A stretch of DNA of 64,000 bases, taken from Promethearchaeota archaeon. Lineage in GTDB: Archaea > Asgardarchaeota > Thorarchaeia > Thorarchaeales > Thorarchaeaceae. Both the position numbers and the translations under genes were made by a program. Positions 36,112 through 44,114 of the stretch are shown here, one piece after another; the first letter of the stretch is position 1; each line of letters starts with the position of its first letter. Below the pieces are notes generated by a model. It was not told where the DNA came from. It made no database searches and was given only the letters and a program-made list of their open reading frames with translations. The stretch spans positions 62,001 through 126,000 of the forward strand of contig WJMJ01000148.1 in NCBI GenBank assembly GCA_014728035.1. The letters run 5' to 3'.

Positions 36112-39100
36112 ATGAACAAAATCATTCCAGTCGGTATACTTCTCATATTATTTGCAACTCCTATGTTTGCTTCAATATCGTCAATCAGCAAAATCGAAGT
36201 TAGGCAATTTGATACCTCAGATTTAACGCCAAGCGAAAGGGTAGTAATAACCCATAACGATAACTTTACCGAGGTAGGGTTTGCCGGGTCTGGAACTATT
36301 GGCGATCCGTACATCCTTGACAGCTATAATATCACTTACACTGGTTGGACTGCACATATCAGCATCTCAGACACGGATGCATATTTCACTATCAAAAATT
36401 GCTACATCGCAGCTTCTAATGGCAATCTAGACACAGGTATATTTCTTGACAATGTAACGAATGGTAAAATCGAATCGTGCCAGTTCAATGAGTTGAATTA
36501 CGGAATTAGATTTCGTGATGTATCTAATAGTTCGATTTTCAATTGCACTTTCAATAAGGGAAGCAGGGGTCTATTTTTTGAAACATCTGTGCTGAATGAT
36601 GTTGACACGGTAAATATTACTAATTCAAACTATGCTATCTATGTAAGAGGAGGATTCTGGAATAACTTTACAGAAGTTCATATCTCTAATCCTGCTAACA
36701 ATGGAATTGACATTGATAATTATGGACTATGTACAATTGATAACACCACAATAGCAAATGCTAGTGGTATCGGTATAAAGCTGAATAATTTCGAAGATGT
36801 TAAGATAAGCAATGTAAGCATTGATAATCCTCAAGATGGAATCGTACTTACCTCGGGAATAAATCTGGATTTGTCAAATTGTTCCATAAATAATAGTTTT
36901 GGCACTGCAGTAGATATAGACAGCAGCGAACTGATTAGTTTAGATAATACAACCGTTATCGATTCCTTTGAGGGCATTCGCGTCACCAGATCAGATAATA
37001 TTAGTTTGGTAGGGTGTGAAGTGAACAACAGCATATACGCTGGAATCTATCTTTCAAGCAACACCAATGTAACAATGCAGGACAATCATATGTATAGATG
37101 TGGTCTTACTGTTGAGAATCTACCAATTGCTGCACCTGCAACTGGTAGTGGTAATACGGTAAACGGTCTAACTCTGGGCTGGTACGGTTCCTTGGCCGAT
37201 CATGTAATCGATGGTGAAACACATGGACAGATTCTGTTGGGAAATTGTGACAACGTGACCATTGAAGGAGGAAACTTCAGTAGAGTACATACGGGGGTCA
37301 CATTCTATCTTAGTTTTGACTGTGCTATCCAGAATGCAATTCTTGGAAACAACTCTCATCGTGGAATCCAAATCTATTCAGCTCAAAGGACACGGGTGGA
37401 AAACTGTACGATATCAGATACTGGTACAAAAGGAATTGAGGTCACTAGTTCTGAAGGTTGCATCATTCACAATAACACACTGGATTCAGTTGGACTAGCA
37501 ATAACTGGGAATACAATTGGAGAATGGAACATGAGTTGTCTAGATAATACAGTAAATGGATTACCTCTGCTCTATCTTTTCACTGAATCTGGACTGGAGT
37601 ATACAACAACTTTCGGTCAAATTATCCTAGTAAACTCTACTTTCATCAGAATAACTTCTGGACATATCCATCATGTTACTGTAGGTGTCAGTCTCTTTAG
37701 TTCTGCGAATAATACCCTTGAGTCCTTGGATATTCATGATACCAGACAATATGGCATTCAAGCAAAAAACAGTGAATGGACTAACATCACAAATTGTGAG
37801 GTCGAGTCATACGGAGAAGCATGTATCTCTCTATCAAACTCACATAATTCTACACTGTTGAGAAATACAATTTCAGGAGCAAATGATGGTTTCGAAATAT
37901 CAAGTTCCAAGTCTGTAGATATTTGGAGCAATAATGTATCTTTTTGCAATCTGGGAATTACTGTATCGTCTTCTGAAAATGCACATATCAAACACAATGA
38001 GATCTACAACTGTACCACTGGAATTTCTGATGGATTCAATAGTCTTCTAACAGCTGAACTCAATACGATTTCAAATTGCACAACAGGAGTAAGTGGTGCG
38101 CTCACTGGAAGTCATACAATATACCTTAACACCTTTAATGAATGTGAAAAAGGAATAGCGCTCTGGATATCCACAAATGACACGATAGTTGGAAATATCT
38201 TTGATCAAGGATTAATAGGAATCGAACTCAGCAGCATATCTGAATCCATGGTAAAAAATAATCATCTCAGCAGTTTCGAGGAATATGGAATAGATGTTAT
38301 CTCAAGTAATAATATCACCGTAGCATCGAGTGAAATATTCAACAGCGAAGTAGCTTTAGCAATTCACAACTCGAATAACTGTAGTATTTTCGATAATGTC
38401 ATTACAGATAATTTCGAGGGAATTCACATCTACTCTGGAGAGAATAACACCATCTATCAGAATTATTTAGGATGGTGCTCAGGAACTTTAGTTACTGATG
38501 ATGGAAACCTGAACTCTTGGACAAATGTGACTGGCAACTATTACGAGGATTATTCTGGAACAGGTAACTACTCCATTGTTGGAACAGCAAACAACAATGA
38601 TACAAGTCCAGCTTATGCTCTTCATATCTATGAGCAGTCTGACAAGGAGTATGAGCAAGGTACAACAGCACATACCATTGCTTGGACTATTGATTGTCCA
38701 TATCCAGCGAATTACGAAATTACTCGTAATAGTTCAACTGTGAAGACTGGGCCCTATACTGATTCTGTATCAATCACATTCGATTCTCCAGATTACGGTA
38801 CCACTGAATATTCAGTAATTGTCTATGATCAATTTGGGCACACAGTATCAGATGATGCCCAGGTTGAAGTTGTAGACACCACGAGTCCAATATTAAGCAA
38901 TCCCACAGACTATCAATACATTCAAGGAACAACAGGAAATACTGTAGTTTGGTCAGGGAATGACCATAACCCAGATAACTATCGAATATGGCACAATGGT
39001 ACTCTTATTCGCTGGGGTAGTTGGGACGGATCAAATATAACTCTGGATGTTGATGCGTATGCACTAGGAGCGCATAATTTCACTCTTGAAGTTGAGGATT

Positions 39101-39450
39101 TATTTGGAAATGTGGCAACCGATACAGTAATCGTTAGAGTACTCCAACAGACCAGCACTACTGAGACCTCAACAACTACTACAACTACAACTGATACATC
39201 CTCAGAAACAACAACTACTACTACATCTGATGGTGATGAATTGTGGTTCAGTCCTGTCTTAGGTGGAATACTAAGTTTAATTGCTGCCGCATTAACCTTG
39301 GCAGCGACGGTAATTCGAGGTAGTGACTATTGGGCCAGAAGAAAAGCTAAACAAGAAGCAGAATCCCATATTTCGGAATCAGGTGAAGAATCAGAAATAA
39401 CACCAGAAGAAACTTCAATCCCTAAGACAGAAGATGTTGAAGAGAGATAG
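36112..39450 (+). CDS. Very large beta-helix (NosD-like) surface protein
   Basis: This protein of about 1112 residues is the largest of the four. The signal peptide is MNKIIPVGILLILFATPMFA, favouring the ATG at 36112 over the GTG at 36103. The entry motif DNFTEVGFAGSGTIGDPYIL leads into a very long beta-helix (about 60-830) with many right-handed coils (NNTVNGLPL, SSNNITV, NNTIYQNYL). Only two Ig-like units follow (about 845-1020), then TTTTTTT, a membrane helix (LSLIAAALTLAATVI) and an unusually long acidic cytoplasmic tail (about 45 residues). Compared with its paralogs the helix is doubled and the stalk is short. Confidence 0.85.
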   Translation: MNKIIPVGILLILFATPMFASISSISKIEVRQFDTSDLTPSERVVITHNDNFTEVGFAGSGTIGDPYILDSYNITYTGWTAHISISDTDAYFTIKNCYIAASNGNLDTGIFLDNVTNGKIESCQFNELNYGIRFRDVSNSSIFNCTFNKGSRGLFFETSVLNDVDTVNITNSNYAIYVRGGFWNNFTEVHISNPANNGIDIDNYGLCTIDNTTIANASGIGIKLNNFEDVKISNVSIDNPQDGIVLTSGINLDLSNCSINNSFGTAVDIDSSELISLDNTTVIDSFEGIRVTRSDNISLVGCEVNNSIYAGIYLSSNTNVTMQDNHMYRCGLTVENLPIAAPATGSGNTVNGLTLGWYGSLADHVIDGETHGQILLGNCDNVTIEGGNFSRVHTGVTFYLSFDCAIQNAILGNNSHRGIQIYSAQRTRVENCTISDTGTKGIEVTSSEGCIIHNNTLDSVGLAITGNTIGEWNMSCLDNTVNGLPLLYLFTESGLEYTTTFGQIILVNSTFIRITSGHIHHVTVGVSLFSSANNTLESLDIHDTRQYGIQAKNSEWTNITNCEVESYGEACISLSNSHNSTLLRNTISGANDGFEISSSKSVDIWSNNVSFCNLGITVSSSENAHIKHNEIYNCTTGISDGFNSLLTAELNTISNCTTGVSGALTGSHTIYLNTFNECEKGIALWISTNDTIVGNIFDQGLIGIELSSISESMVKNNHLSSFEEYGIDVISSNNITVASSEIFNSEVALAIHNSNNCSIFDNVITDNFEGIHIYSGENNTIYQNYLGWCSGTLVTDDGNLNSWTNVTGNYYEDYSGTGNYSIVGTANNNDTSPAYALHIYEQSDKEYEQGTTAHTIAWTIDCPYPANYEITRNSSTVKTGPYTDSVSITFDSPDYGTTEYSVIVYDQFGHTVSDDAQVEVVDTTSPILSNPTDYQYIQGTTGNTVVWSGNDHNPDNYRIWHNGTLIRWGSWDGSNITLDVDAYALGAHNFTLEVEDLFGNVATDTVIVRVLQQTSTTETSTTTTTTTDTSSETTTTTTSDGDELWFSPVLGGILSLIAAALTLAATVIRGSDYWARRKAKQEAESHISESGEESEITPEETSIPKTEDVEER

Positions 39451-39531
39451 AAATCAGATACTGACTTTCAAATCAACGAAATCTATCTGCAATCGCAAGT
39501 CCATTTTTTCTGACTTGTGATTCACTTTCAA

Positions 39532-40704
39532 TTAAGATTCAACTTGATTCTGTGTAGCGGCAATTGTAGCTTTTGCAATTTTCTCAAGAAAATCAAAGTC
39601 AATCTTATTGATTGTATCAGCCTCTGTGTGATAGTATGGATATCTGAAGTTAGCTGTATCGGTCAACATCAACGCGGGGATTCCAGCCTTCCAGAATGGT
39701 GCATGATCAGACCGCAAAAGGTCTGGTGCAGATTTGACAATCTCATCATATCCCATTGGAACCTGAAGAAGACCGTAAGGAAGATTGACACTATCATCTT
39801 CACACGCATCTGCAAAAGATTGAGCTAGATCACCTGAATTCTTATCAGCTAGGATTGCAATGAAATCACCAATACTGAGATTCTCAGATGTATTGTACTT
39901 CTGAAACATCTCAGTACCAAGACCCTGTGGAAGATTCTGGCTGTGGGGTTGCTTAGAAGTATATCCGATGGTCTCAAGGCAGAGCATACCGATAACTTCG
40001 CGATTTTGTTTCTGTGCTTGTTCAATCCAATGCTTACTTCCTATTGAACCATAGTTCCGTTTCAGATATTCAGCAGAAGGACTGTTTAGAAAATCGTCAA
40101 GTATTACAAGTTCATTTTCCTTCAAGTCATCTCGTATAGCATCTAGTGCGGCTGAAACCATTCTATCCCTATCTTTGCCTTTTCGCCATTCCTCATTCGC
40201 AGCATTACCATATTTCTTCATAACCTCTTTCGCACGCAAAGAAGAGTACCGTTTAGTCTCATCTATGAATCTGAGTTGAGTTAGAAGTTCCCTCATTGCA
40301 CGTTGAAAAACAGGATTTCCTTCTTCAAGAGTAAAGCTAACAAATCTAACTCCTGTTATATCGGTTTGAGCAAGAACTCTTGATGTTTCAAGCATAACTG
40401 CAATTGCAGTTCCGTTATCGTTAGCTCCGGGAGCGATAGAAACAGTATCATAATGAGAAGCGACAATAAGCTGTGGTTCAGATTCTTCTCCAATCCAAGC
40501 TTCGATATTCCTCAAATCATAATCAAGACCATCGATTCTAAACTTTTGCTCCTTTGTCGTGAGACCATATTCTTTGAATTGTGTAAGAATATAATCTGCA
40601 CATTCTTCTAGTTTTTCAGGTCCATCAAGAACATGCTTAACACCTTCTGTCTTCAGAATATGTTTGTAGAGTTGTCCCTTTTCAGGTCTATCCATATTAA
40701 TCAA
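39532..40704 (-). CDS. M28-family zinc aminopeptidase
   Basis: This 390-residue co-catalytic zinc peptidase shows VASHYDTVSIAPGANDNGT, with the first His/Asp ligands and the shared bridging Asp. The catalytic Glu pair lies in FTLEEGNP, and the last His in YYHTEADTINKIDF. The middle segment (about 140-235) is an insertion rich in charged helices. No signal peptide is seen. It would release N-terminal residues from peptides or act as a hydantoinase/carbamoylase-like amidohydrolase. It converges with the beta-helix gene. Confidence 0.9.
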   Translation of the reverse strand: MINMDRPEKGQLYKHILKTEGVKHVLDGPEKLEECADYILTQFKEYGLTTKEQKFRIDGLDYDLRNIEAWIGEESEPQLIVASHYDTVSIAPGANDNGTAIAVMLETSRVLAQTDITGVRFVSFTLEEGNPVFQRAMRELLTQLRFIDETKRYSSLRAKEVMKKYGNAANEEWRKGKDRDRMVSAALDAIRDDLKENELVILDDFLNSPSAEYLKRNYGSIGSKHWIEQAQKQNREVIGMLCLETIGYTSKQPHSQNLPQGLGTEMFQKYNTSENLSIGDFIAILADKNSGDLAQSFADACEDDSVNLPYGLLQVPMGYDEIVKSAPDLLRSDHAPFWKAGIPALMLTDTANFRYPYYHTEADTINKIDFDFLEKIAKATIAATQNQVES

Positions 40705-40746
40705 CCAGTAACATCGAAACCAATGTATCTGATTTTAAGACTTCAC

Positions 40747-41538
40747 TTATTGACACGTGCTATTAACAGCAGCTTCAATCGCTTCGTGCATACTCTCATA
40801 TAGTACTGATGAAAGGGTTTCATACGTCTTTTGATCTTTTTCTGGAAAAGCCAAGTCATTCCATGAACCCATGCCACCAAATACTCGACAACAGAATGCT
40901 CCTGATAATAGATTTCGCGATTTTTCATCAAGTATCTCTGGAGGAAAAAGACCGTCAAAAGACATATGTTCTCTTCCCTCTAACACGTCCAAGGCATTCT
41001 GGAATATCTCCAGCCAATTCTCAGTATACTCAAAACGTTCTGTAAAATCTACTAATTTTTCCAATGTTAGCCGTAATCCTTCGTATGCTATATCTACTGA
41101 GAGTGAAGTATGAGGAATAATTGGTCCATCCTCAGTTAGCATTAGTAGATGAAAACCAAGAAATCTACTTCCAGCAATATTTCGACCGATTTGATAGACA
41201 TCACTTGATTCTTCATGATGAGCTTCAATAAGCCATTCCCCAAGATTCTGTTGGGATATTCCTTTGAGACGGTCTGGAAGCTGATTCATCGAGGCAACAT
41301 AATGCAACCTCAAATGAGTCACTCCTTTGCCTTTAAGAAATTGAAGCCACTTCATAGGATTCTGTGCAATCAATTTGCGGTCATCATAGACCATATCCTT
41401 TGGAGCTCCTTTTGGAGGTTGAATAAACTTCACAAACTGTATTGTAGAATGATCTGAACCATAGTCTACTGGTACATTATCCAGTATCTTGTTTGTGATA
41501 ATTACCAGTGAGGCAGTCTGCTGGAATTCTATTGACAT
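40747..41538 (-). CDS. Unrecognised 263-residue protein
   Basis: A soluble mixed alpha/beta protein with no signal peptide, opening MSIEFQQTASLVIITNKILDNVPVDYG. Notable features are PPKGAPKDMVYDDRKL, a hydrophobic strand FLGFHLLMLTEDGP, a long helix around 170-205, and CCRVFGGMGSWNDL near the C-terminus, whose vicinal Cys and Gly-rich turn could be functional. It lies 42 bases upstream of the M28 peptidase in the same direction, so co-transcription is likely. No function is assigned. Confidence 0.72.
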   Translation of the reverse strand: MSIEFQQTASLVIITNKILDNVPVDYGSDHSTIQFVKFIQPPKGAPKDMVYDDRKLIAQNPMKWLQFLKGKGVTHLRLHYVASMNQLPDRLKGISQQNLGEWLIEAHHEESSDVYQIGRNIAGSRFLGFHLLMLTEDGPIIPHTSLSVDIAYEGLRLTLEKLVDFTERFEYTENWLEIFQNALDVLEGREHMSFDGLFPPEILDEKSRNLLSGAFCCRVFGGMGSWNDLAFPEKDQKTYETLSSVLYESMHEAIEAAVNSTCQ

Positions 41539-41696
41539 TGCAAATTTCCCTAATCTTTCTAGGAGATACTGGAATATGAATCATATGGCTAAATTAGTTT
41601 GAGAAAATCTGTGAACAATCTACAAAGAAAGTGTAATTTCTCCATTAATACTAACAAATCAAAGATCACATACATTTTTCCTACTAGATTTGTTAA

Positions 41697-42515
41697 TCAG
41701 ATTACTGCTATTTCAGGTGATTCTGTAAGACGACTTTTATTGAAAGCCGAAACCTCTTGCCATCGTTTTTTATCATAACTGATAGCTCCAGTTGGACATG
41801 ACTTTGCACAAGCAAAGCAATGAATACAACTATCATCTCTATCAGGTAATGTGGTGATATCAATTGCTTGAACGGGACAGATACTTTCACACCTTCCACA
41901 TTCACGACAGAGAGTCTTATCAAAATCAATATCTGGAATCCGGAATCGTCTTGTTAATCTCGAGATGTAATACAATATTTTGACTCTAGTAGAATAAAAC
42001 TTTAAATCTTCAGATAGATTGGTCCACGGGATTGGATCATGTAATCTGTTCTGAATAGTCTCTGAGAATTCATTCACATATTCATCTAAGGATGTTTGGG
42101 GAAAATCCAAATCTTGGTAGAAATACGGAGCGGTCGTTTTGAAAGCGGAAAGAAATATGTAACCTTTTTTGTGAAGTGATTTTGACAGCTCCCAGACACT
42201 CTTGCCAGTGCTTACATGACCATATGTAACGAAAGAGAACGCATATCGCTCTCCATTAATCATAGATAGACTATCCAGAAATTTTTGTACTGGAGGAAGG
42301 ATATCAAGATGAAATACTGGGGATCCAACACCCAATATTGTTGCTTCTTCAATCGAATTTCTAAAGACCTCATTGTTTAGTTCAACTTTCGCCAAATCGA
42401 ATAGTACAGTGTCCCAATTTTCCGGAAACGATGCAGCTATCATTTTTGCAAGTGCTCTTGTTGAACCGTTAGTAGACATGTAAACAATACACACACGGAA
42501 TGGGGAAGATACCAT
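41697..42515 (-). CDS. Flavodoxin-ferredoxin fusion protein (EFR1 type)
   Basis: An N-terminal flavodoxin-like domain (VCIVYMSTNGSTRALAKM, the FMN phosphate loop) spans about residues 5-165. The C-terminal ferredoxin carries two 4Fe-4S sites: CRECGRCESICPVQAIDI and CIHCFACAKSCPTGAIS. Such proteins pass electrons between ferredoxin pools and FMN partners. I place the start at the ATG at 42515, because the frame upstream runs through the palindromic operators; an ATG at 42542 is also in frame. It is divergent from, and probably controlled by, the MarR-type gene. Confidence 0.85.
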   Translation of the reverse strand: MVSSPFRVCIVYMSTNGSTRALAKMIAASFPENWDTVLFDLAKVELNNEVFRNSIEEATILGVGSPVFHLDILPPVQKFLDSLSMINGERYAFSFVTYGHVSTGKSVWELSKSLHKKGYIFLSAFKTTAPYFYQDLDFPQTSLDEYVNEFSETIQNRLHDPIPWTNLSEDLKFYSTRVKILYYISRLTRRFRIPDIDFDKTLCRECGRCESICPVQAIDITTLPDRDDSCIHCFACAKSCPTGAISYDKKRWQEVSAFNKSRLTESPEIAVI

Positions 42516-42534
42516 ATTGATTGCACTATGTAAT

Positions 42535-42571
42535 ATTTGCATAATGCAAATAAAAACATTGCGTAACGCAA
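42535..42571. promoter_or_regulatory. Twin palindromic operators between the divergent genes
   Basis: ATTTGCAT-A-ATGCAAAT (42535-42551) and TTGCGT-A-ACGCAA (42559-42571) are perfect dyads of the same TTGCrT-A-AyGCAA type. Their centres are 22 bp apart, about two helical turns. A further half site ATGCAAAT begins at 42582. They overlap the promoter of the flavodoxin gene and lie upstream of the marR TATA box, ideal for a MarR dimer. Confidence 0.75.
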
Positions 42572-42623
42572 CAATTACTAAATGCAAATATATTTACTGA
42601 AGAATACACATAGTGAAATCACC

Positions 42624-43049
42624 TTGACTGAACAGAACGATGGTATTCTCAACCTCTTTACTCGGGTAGTGCTTAATCTCACAAGAATAATTGAGACGTT
42701 TGAATTTGATGGAAATAAATTAGGGAACACTGTGTTTCTTATTGACTATCTTCATCACAATCAGAATTGTAGCATGACCGATATATCTCAAGAAATCATC
42801 CTTACGCCAAGTACAGTAACACGCCAAATTGATAAATTGGTTGATTGGAAATTAGCAAGTCGTAAAGTATCAAAGGAAGACAGACGGAAAGTAGTTGTCA
42901 AACTCACCAGGAAAGGAGAGCAAGCTTACAAGAAATTTTATGATCTCCGGATGGGAAACATCAGTAAGATCCTTGAAAATATGACTAAGAAAGAAGTAAG
43001 GATTCTTGAAAAGCTCCTAGAACAGATTGTTTCTCAATATGAATCATAA
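42624..43049 (+). CDS. MarR-family transcriptional regulator
   Basis: This protein of about 141 residues has the MarR winged-helix fold: helix-turn-helix MTDISQEIILTPSTVTRQIDKLVDW and the wing RKVSKEDRRKVVVKLTRKGEQ, with the conserved DxRxxxV. Dimer helices flank it. The frame opens at an ATG at 42582, but AAATATATTTA (42586-42596) looks like this gene's TATA box, which would put transcription near 42620. I therefore prefer the TTG at 42624 (MTEQNDGILNLF), read leaderlessly. Two palindromes upstream are its likely operators. It probably controls itself and the divergent flavodoxin-ferredoxin gene. Confidence 0.87.
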   Translation: MTEQNDGILNLFTRVVLNLTRIIETFEFDGNKLGNTVFLIDYLHHNQNCSMTDISQEIILTPSTVTRQIDKLVDWKLASRKVSKEDRRKVVVKLTRKGEQAYKKFYDLRMGNISKILENMTKKEVRILEKLLEQIVSQYES

Positions 43050-43083
43050 ATGCAACATACACAACAAGGTAAATAAAAGGAAA

Positions 43084-43153
43084 GAAAAAAAGAAGTTATA
43101 CTGAGAGAAGTGGTAATCACCGCCTGTGTGGTGAGTTCTACGGGCCGGTAGAA
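43084..43153 (-). terminator. Hairpin terminator of the PadR operon
   Basis: On the minus strand TTCTAC/GTAGAA and then CACC/GGTG hairpins follow the stop of the small Cys-rich gene. A T-rich tract (CTTCTTTTTTTCTTT) comes next. Confidence 0.5.
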
Positions 43154-43354
43154 TTATGCCTCTTCTTTCACCTTTTCAAAGCCAGCAATCTCATCATCAA
43201 TATGTTTGATGTAGTCTTCGAGACAGCTCTTCAATGCTTCTAGGCGTTTAATTTTAGTTGCTTTGCTAGCACCAAAAGGATGGCCGCATTCATCATGGCA
43301 ACATTCACCAAAATGCATGGGAAATACCATTCTTCTGTATCTATGTCCTCTCAT
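43154..43354 (-). CDS. Small Cys-rich helical protein
   Basis: This 66-residue protein overlaps the PadR gene by 4 bases (ATGA), so it is translationally coupled to it. After a basic start (MRGHRYRRM) comes GECCHDECGHPFG, a Cys/His cluster, then one long charged helix (KRLEALKSCLEDYIKHIDDEI). The C-terminal part of the PadR protein has the same order of features: RQCCEDPSCHG followed by a long helix. The small protein may be a derived partial copy of that tail or a partner that mixes with it, perhaps through a shared metal. Function is not known. Confidence 0.75.
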   Translation of the reverse strand: MRGHRYRRMVFPMHFGECCHDECGHPFGASKATKIKRLEALKSCLEDYIKHIDDEIAGFEKVKEEA

Positions 43355-43932
43355 TCCGTTTTTTCACCTCCGTGTGCTTTATCAGAATTCTTGAGTTCTT
43401 TCAATTGTTTATTCACCCAAGCAAGTTCCTTCTGGAGAAAACGTTTGTATGATCTCAATCTCACAAGATTTGAACCATGACAGGACGGATCTTCACAGCA
43501 TTGTCTAATGCTCATGAAAACAAGAGGACTTCTCTCATGAAGAGAAGTCTTGTAGAATTCATCAGACCTGTCCTGACCAACACTCTCCAGTACTAAGTTG
43601 AGTATCTTCCCCATATGCTGCATACGATAGCTGAAAGAATCAATTGCCTCATTGAGAACTTCTTGTCCCTTATCGGTTAGCTCATACTCTGTAGTATCAG
43701 GCTTTCCTTCTTGGGGGACTTTCCTTCCTTTGATGAGACCTTTCTCTTCCATTCGATGCAATGCAGGGTAGAGCGTTCCACTCTTTATTCTGGTCTCTCC
43801 TAGCCTTCTCCCAAGTTTTTGTAGGATGGTATATCCATGCACAGGCTTGTCCTTGAGAATAGCAAGTATTAACAGAGATACCCAACTGATACCTCGCTTC
43901 GAATGCCTGCTTTTGACACGGGGACCGGACAT
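43351..43932 (-). CDS. PadR-family transcriptional regulator with Cys cluster
   Basis: This 193-residue protein has the PadR winged helix over about 10-95: ISWVSLLILAILKDKPVHGYTIL, TRIKSGTLYPALHRMEEKGLI, and the wing with YELTDKGQEVL. The C-terminal dimer region is extended and contains RQCCEDPSCHG before a final coiled helix; this cluster is unusual for PadR and suggests metal or redox sensing. The gene is divergent from the aldehyde oxidoreductase operon. Palindromes in the shared upstream region are its likely operators. Confidence 0.88.
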   Translation of the reverse strand: MSGPRVKSRHSKRGISWVSLLILAILKDKPVHGYTILQKLGRRLGETRIKSGTLYPALHRMEEKGLIKGRKVPQEGKPDTTEYELTDKGQEVLNEAIDSFSYRMQHMGKILNLVLESVGQDRSDEFYKTSLHERSPLVFMSIRQCCEDPSCHGSNLVRLRSYKRFLQKELAWVNKQLKELKNSDKAHGGEKTE

Positions 43933-44011
43933 TATGTAGACCTCTACTTATGTTGAACTCTACATAAGTCGAAGCTCAAAGATATATAAAGGTTATGTAG
44001 TGTTCTACATA
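43932..44011. promoter_or_regulatory. Divergent promoter region with PadR-type palindromes
   Basis: TTATGTAGA (43932-43940) is inverted to TCTACATAA (43959-43967). A tighter dyad, TATGTAG-TGTT-CTACATA, covers 43994-44011. Between them GATATATAAAGG (43981-43992) is a good TATA box for the aldehyde oxidoreductase gene, so the second dyad sits just at its transcription start. A repressor there would block both directions. Confidence 0.68.
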
Positions 44012-44114
44012 TCTCCCGTTATGCATAATGATACATATCGATATGAATAAGTTGAGCATATCGGTTATAAGGATATTCACCCATTGTTTTTACATAGAAT
44101 TGGAGATAATGACG

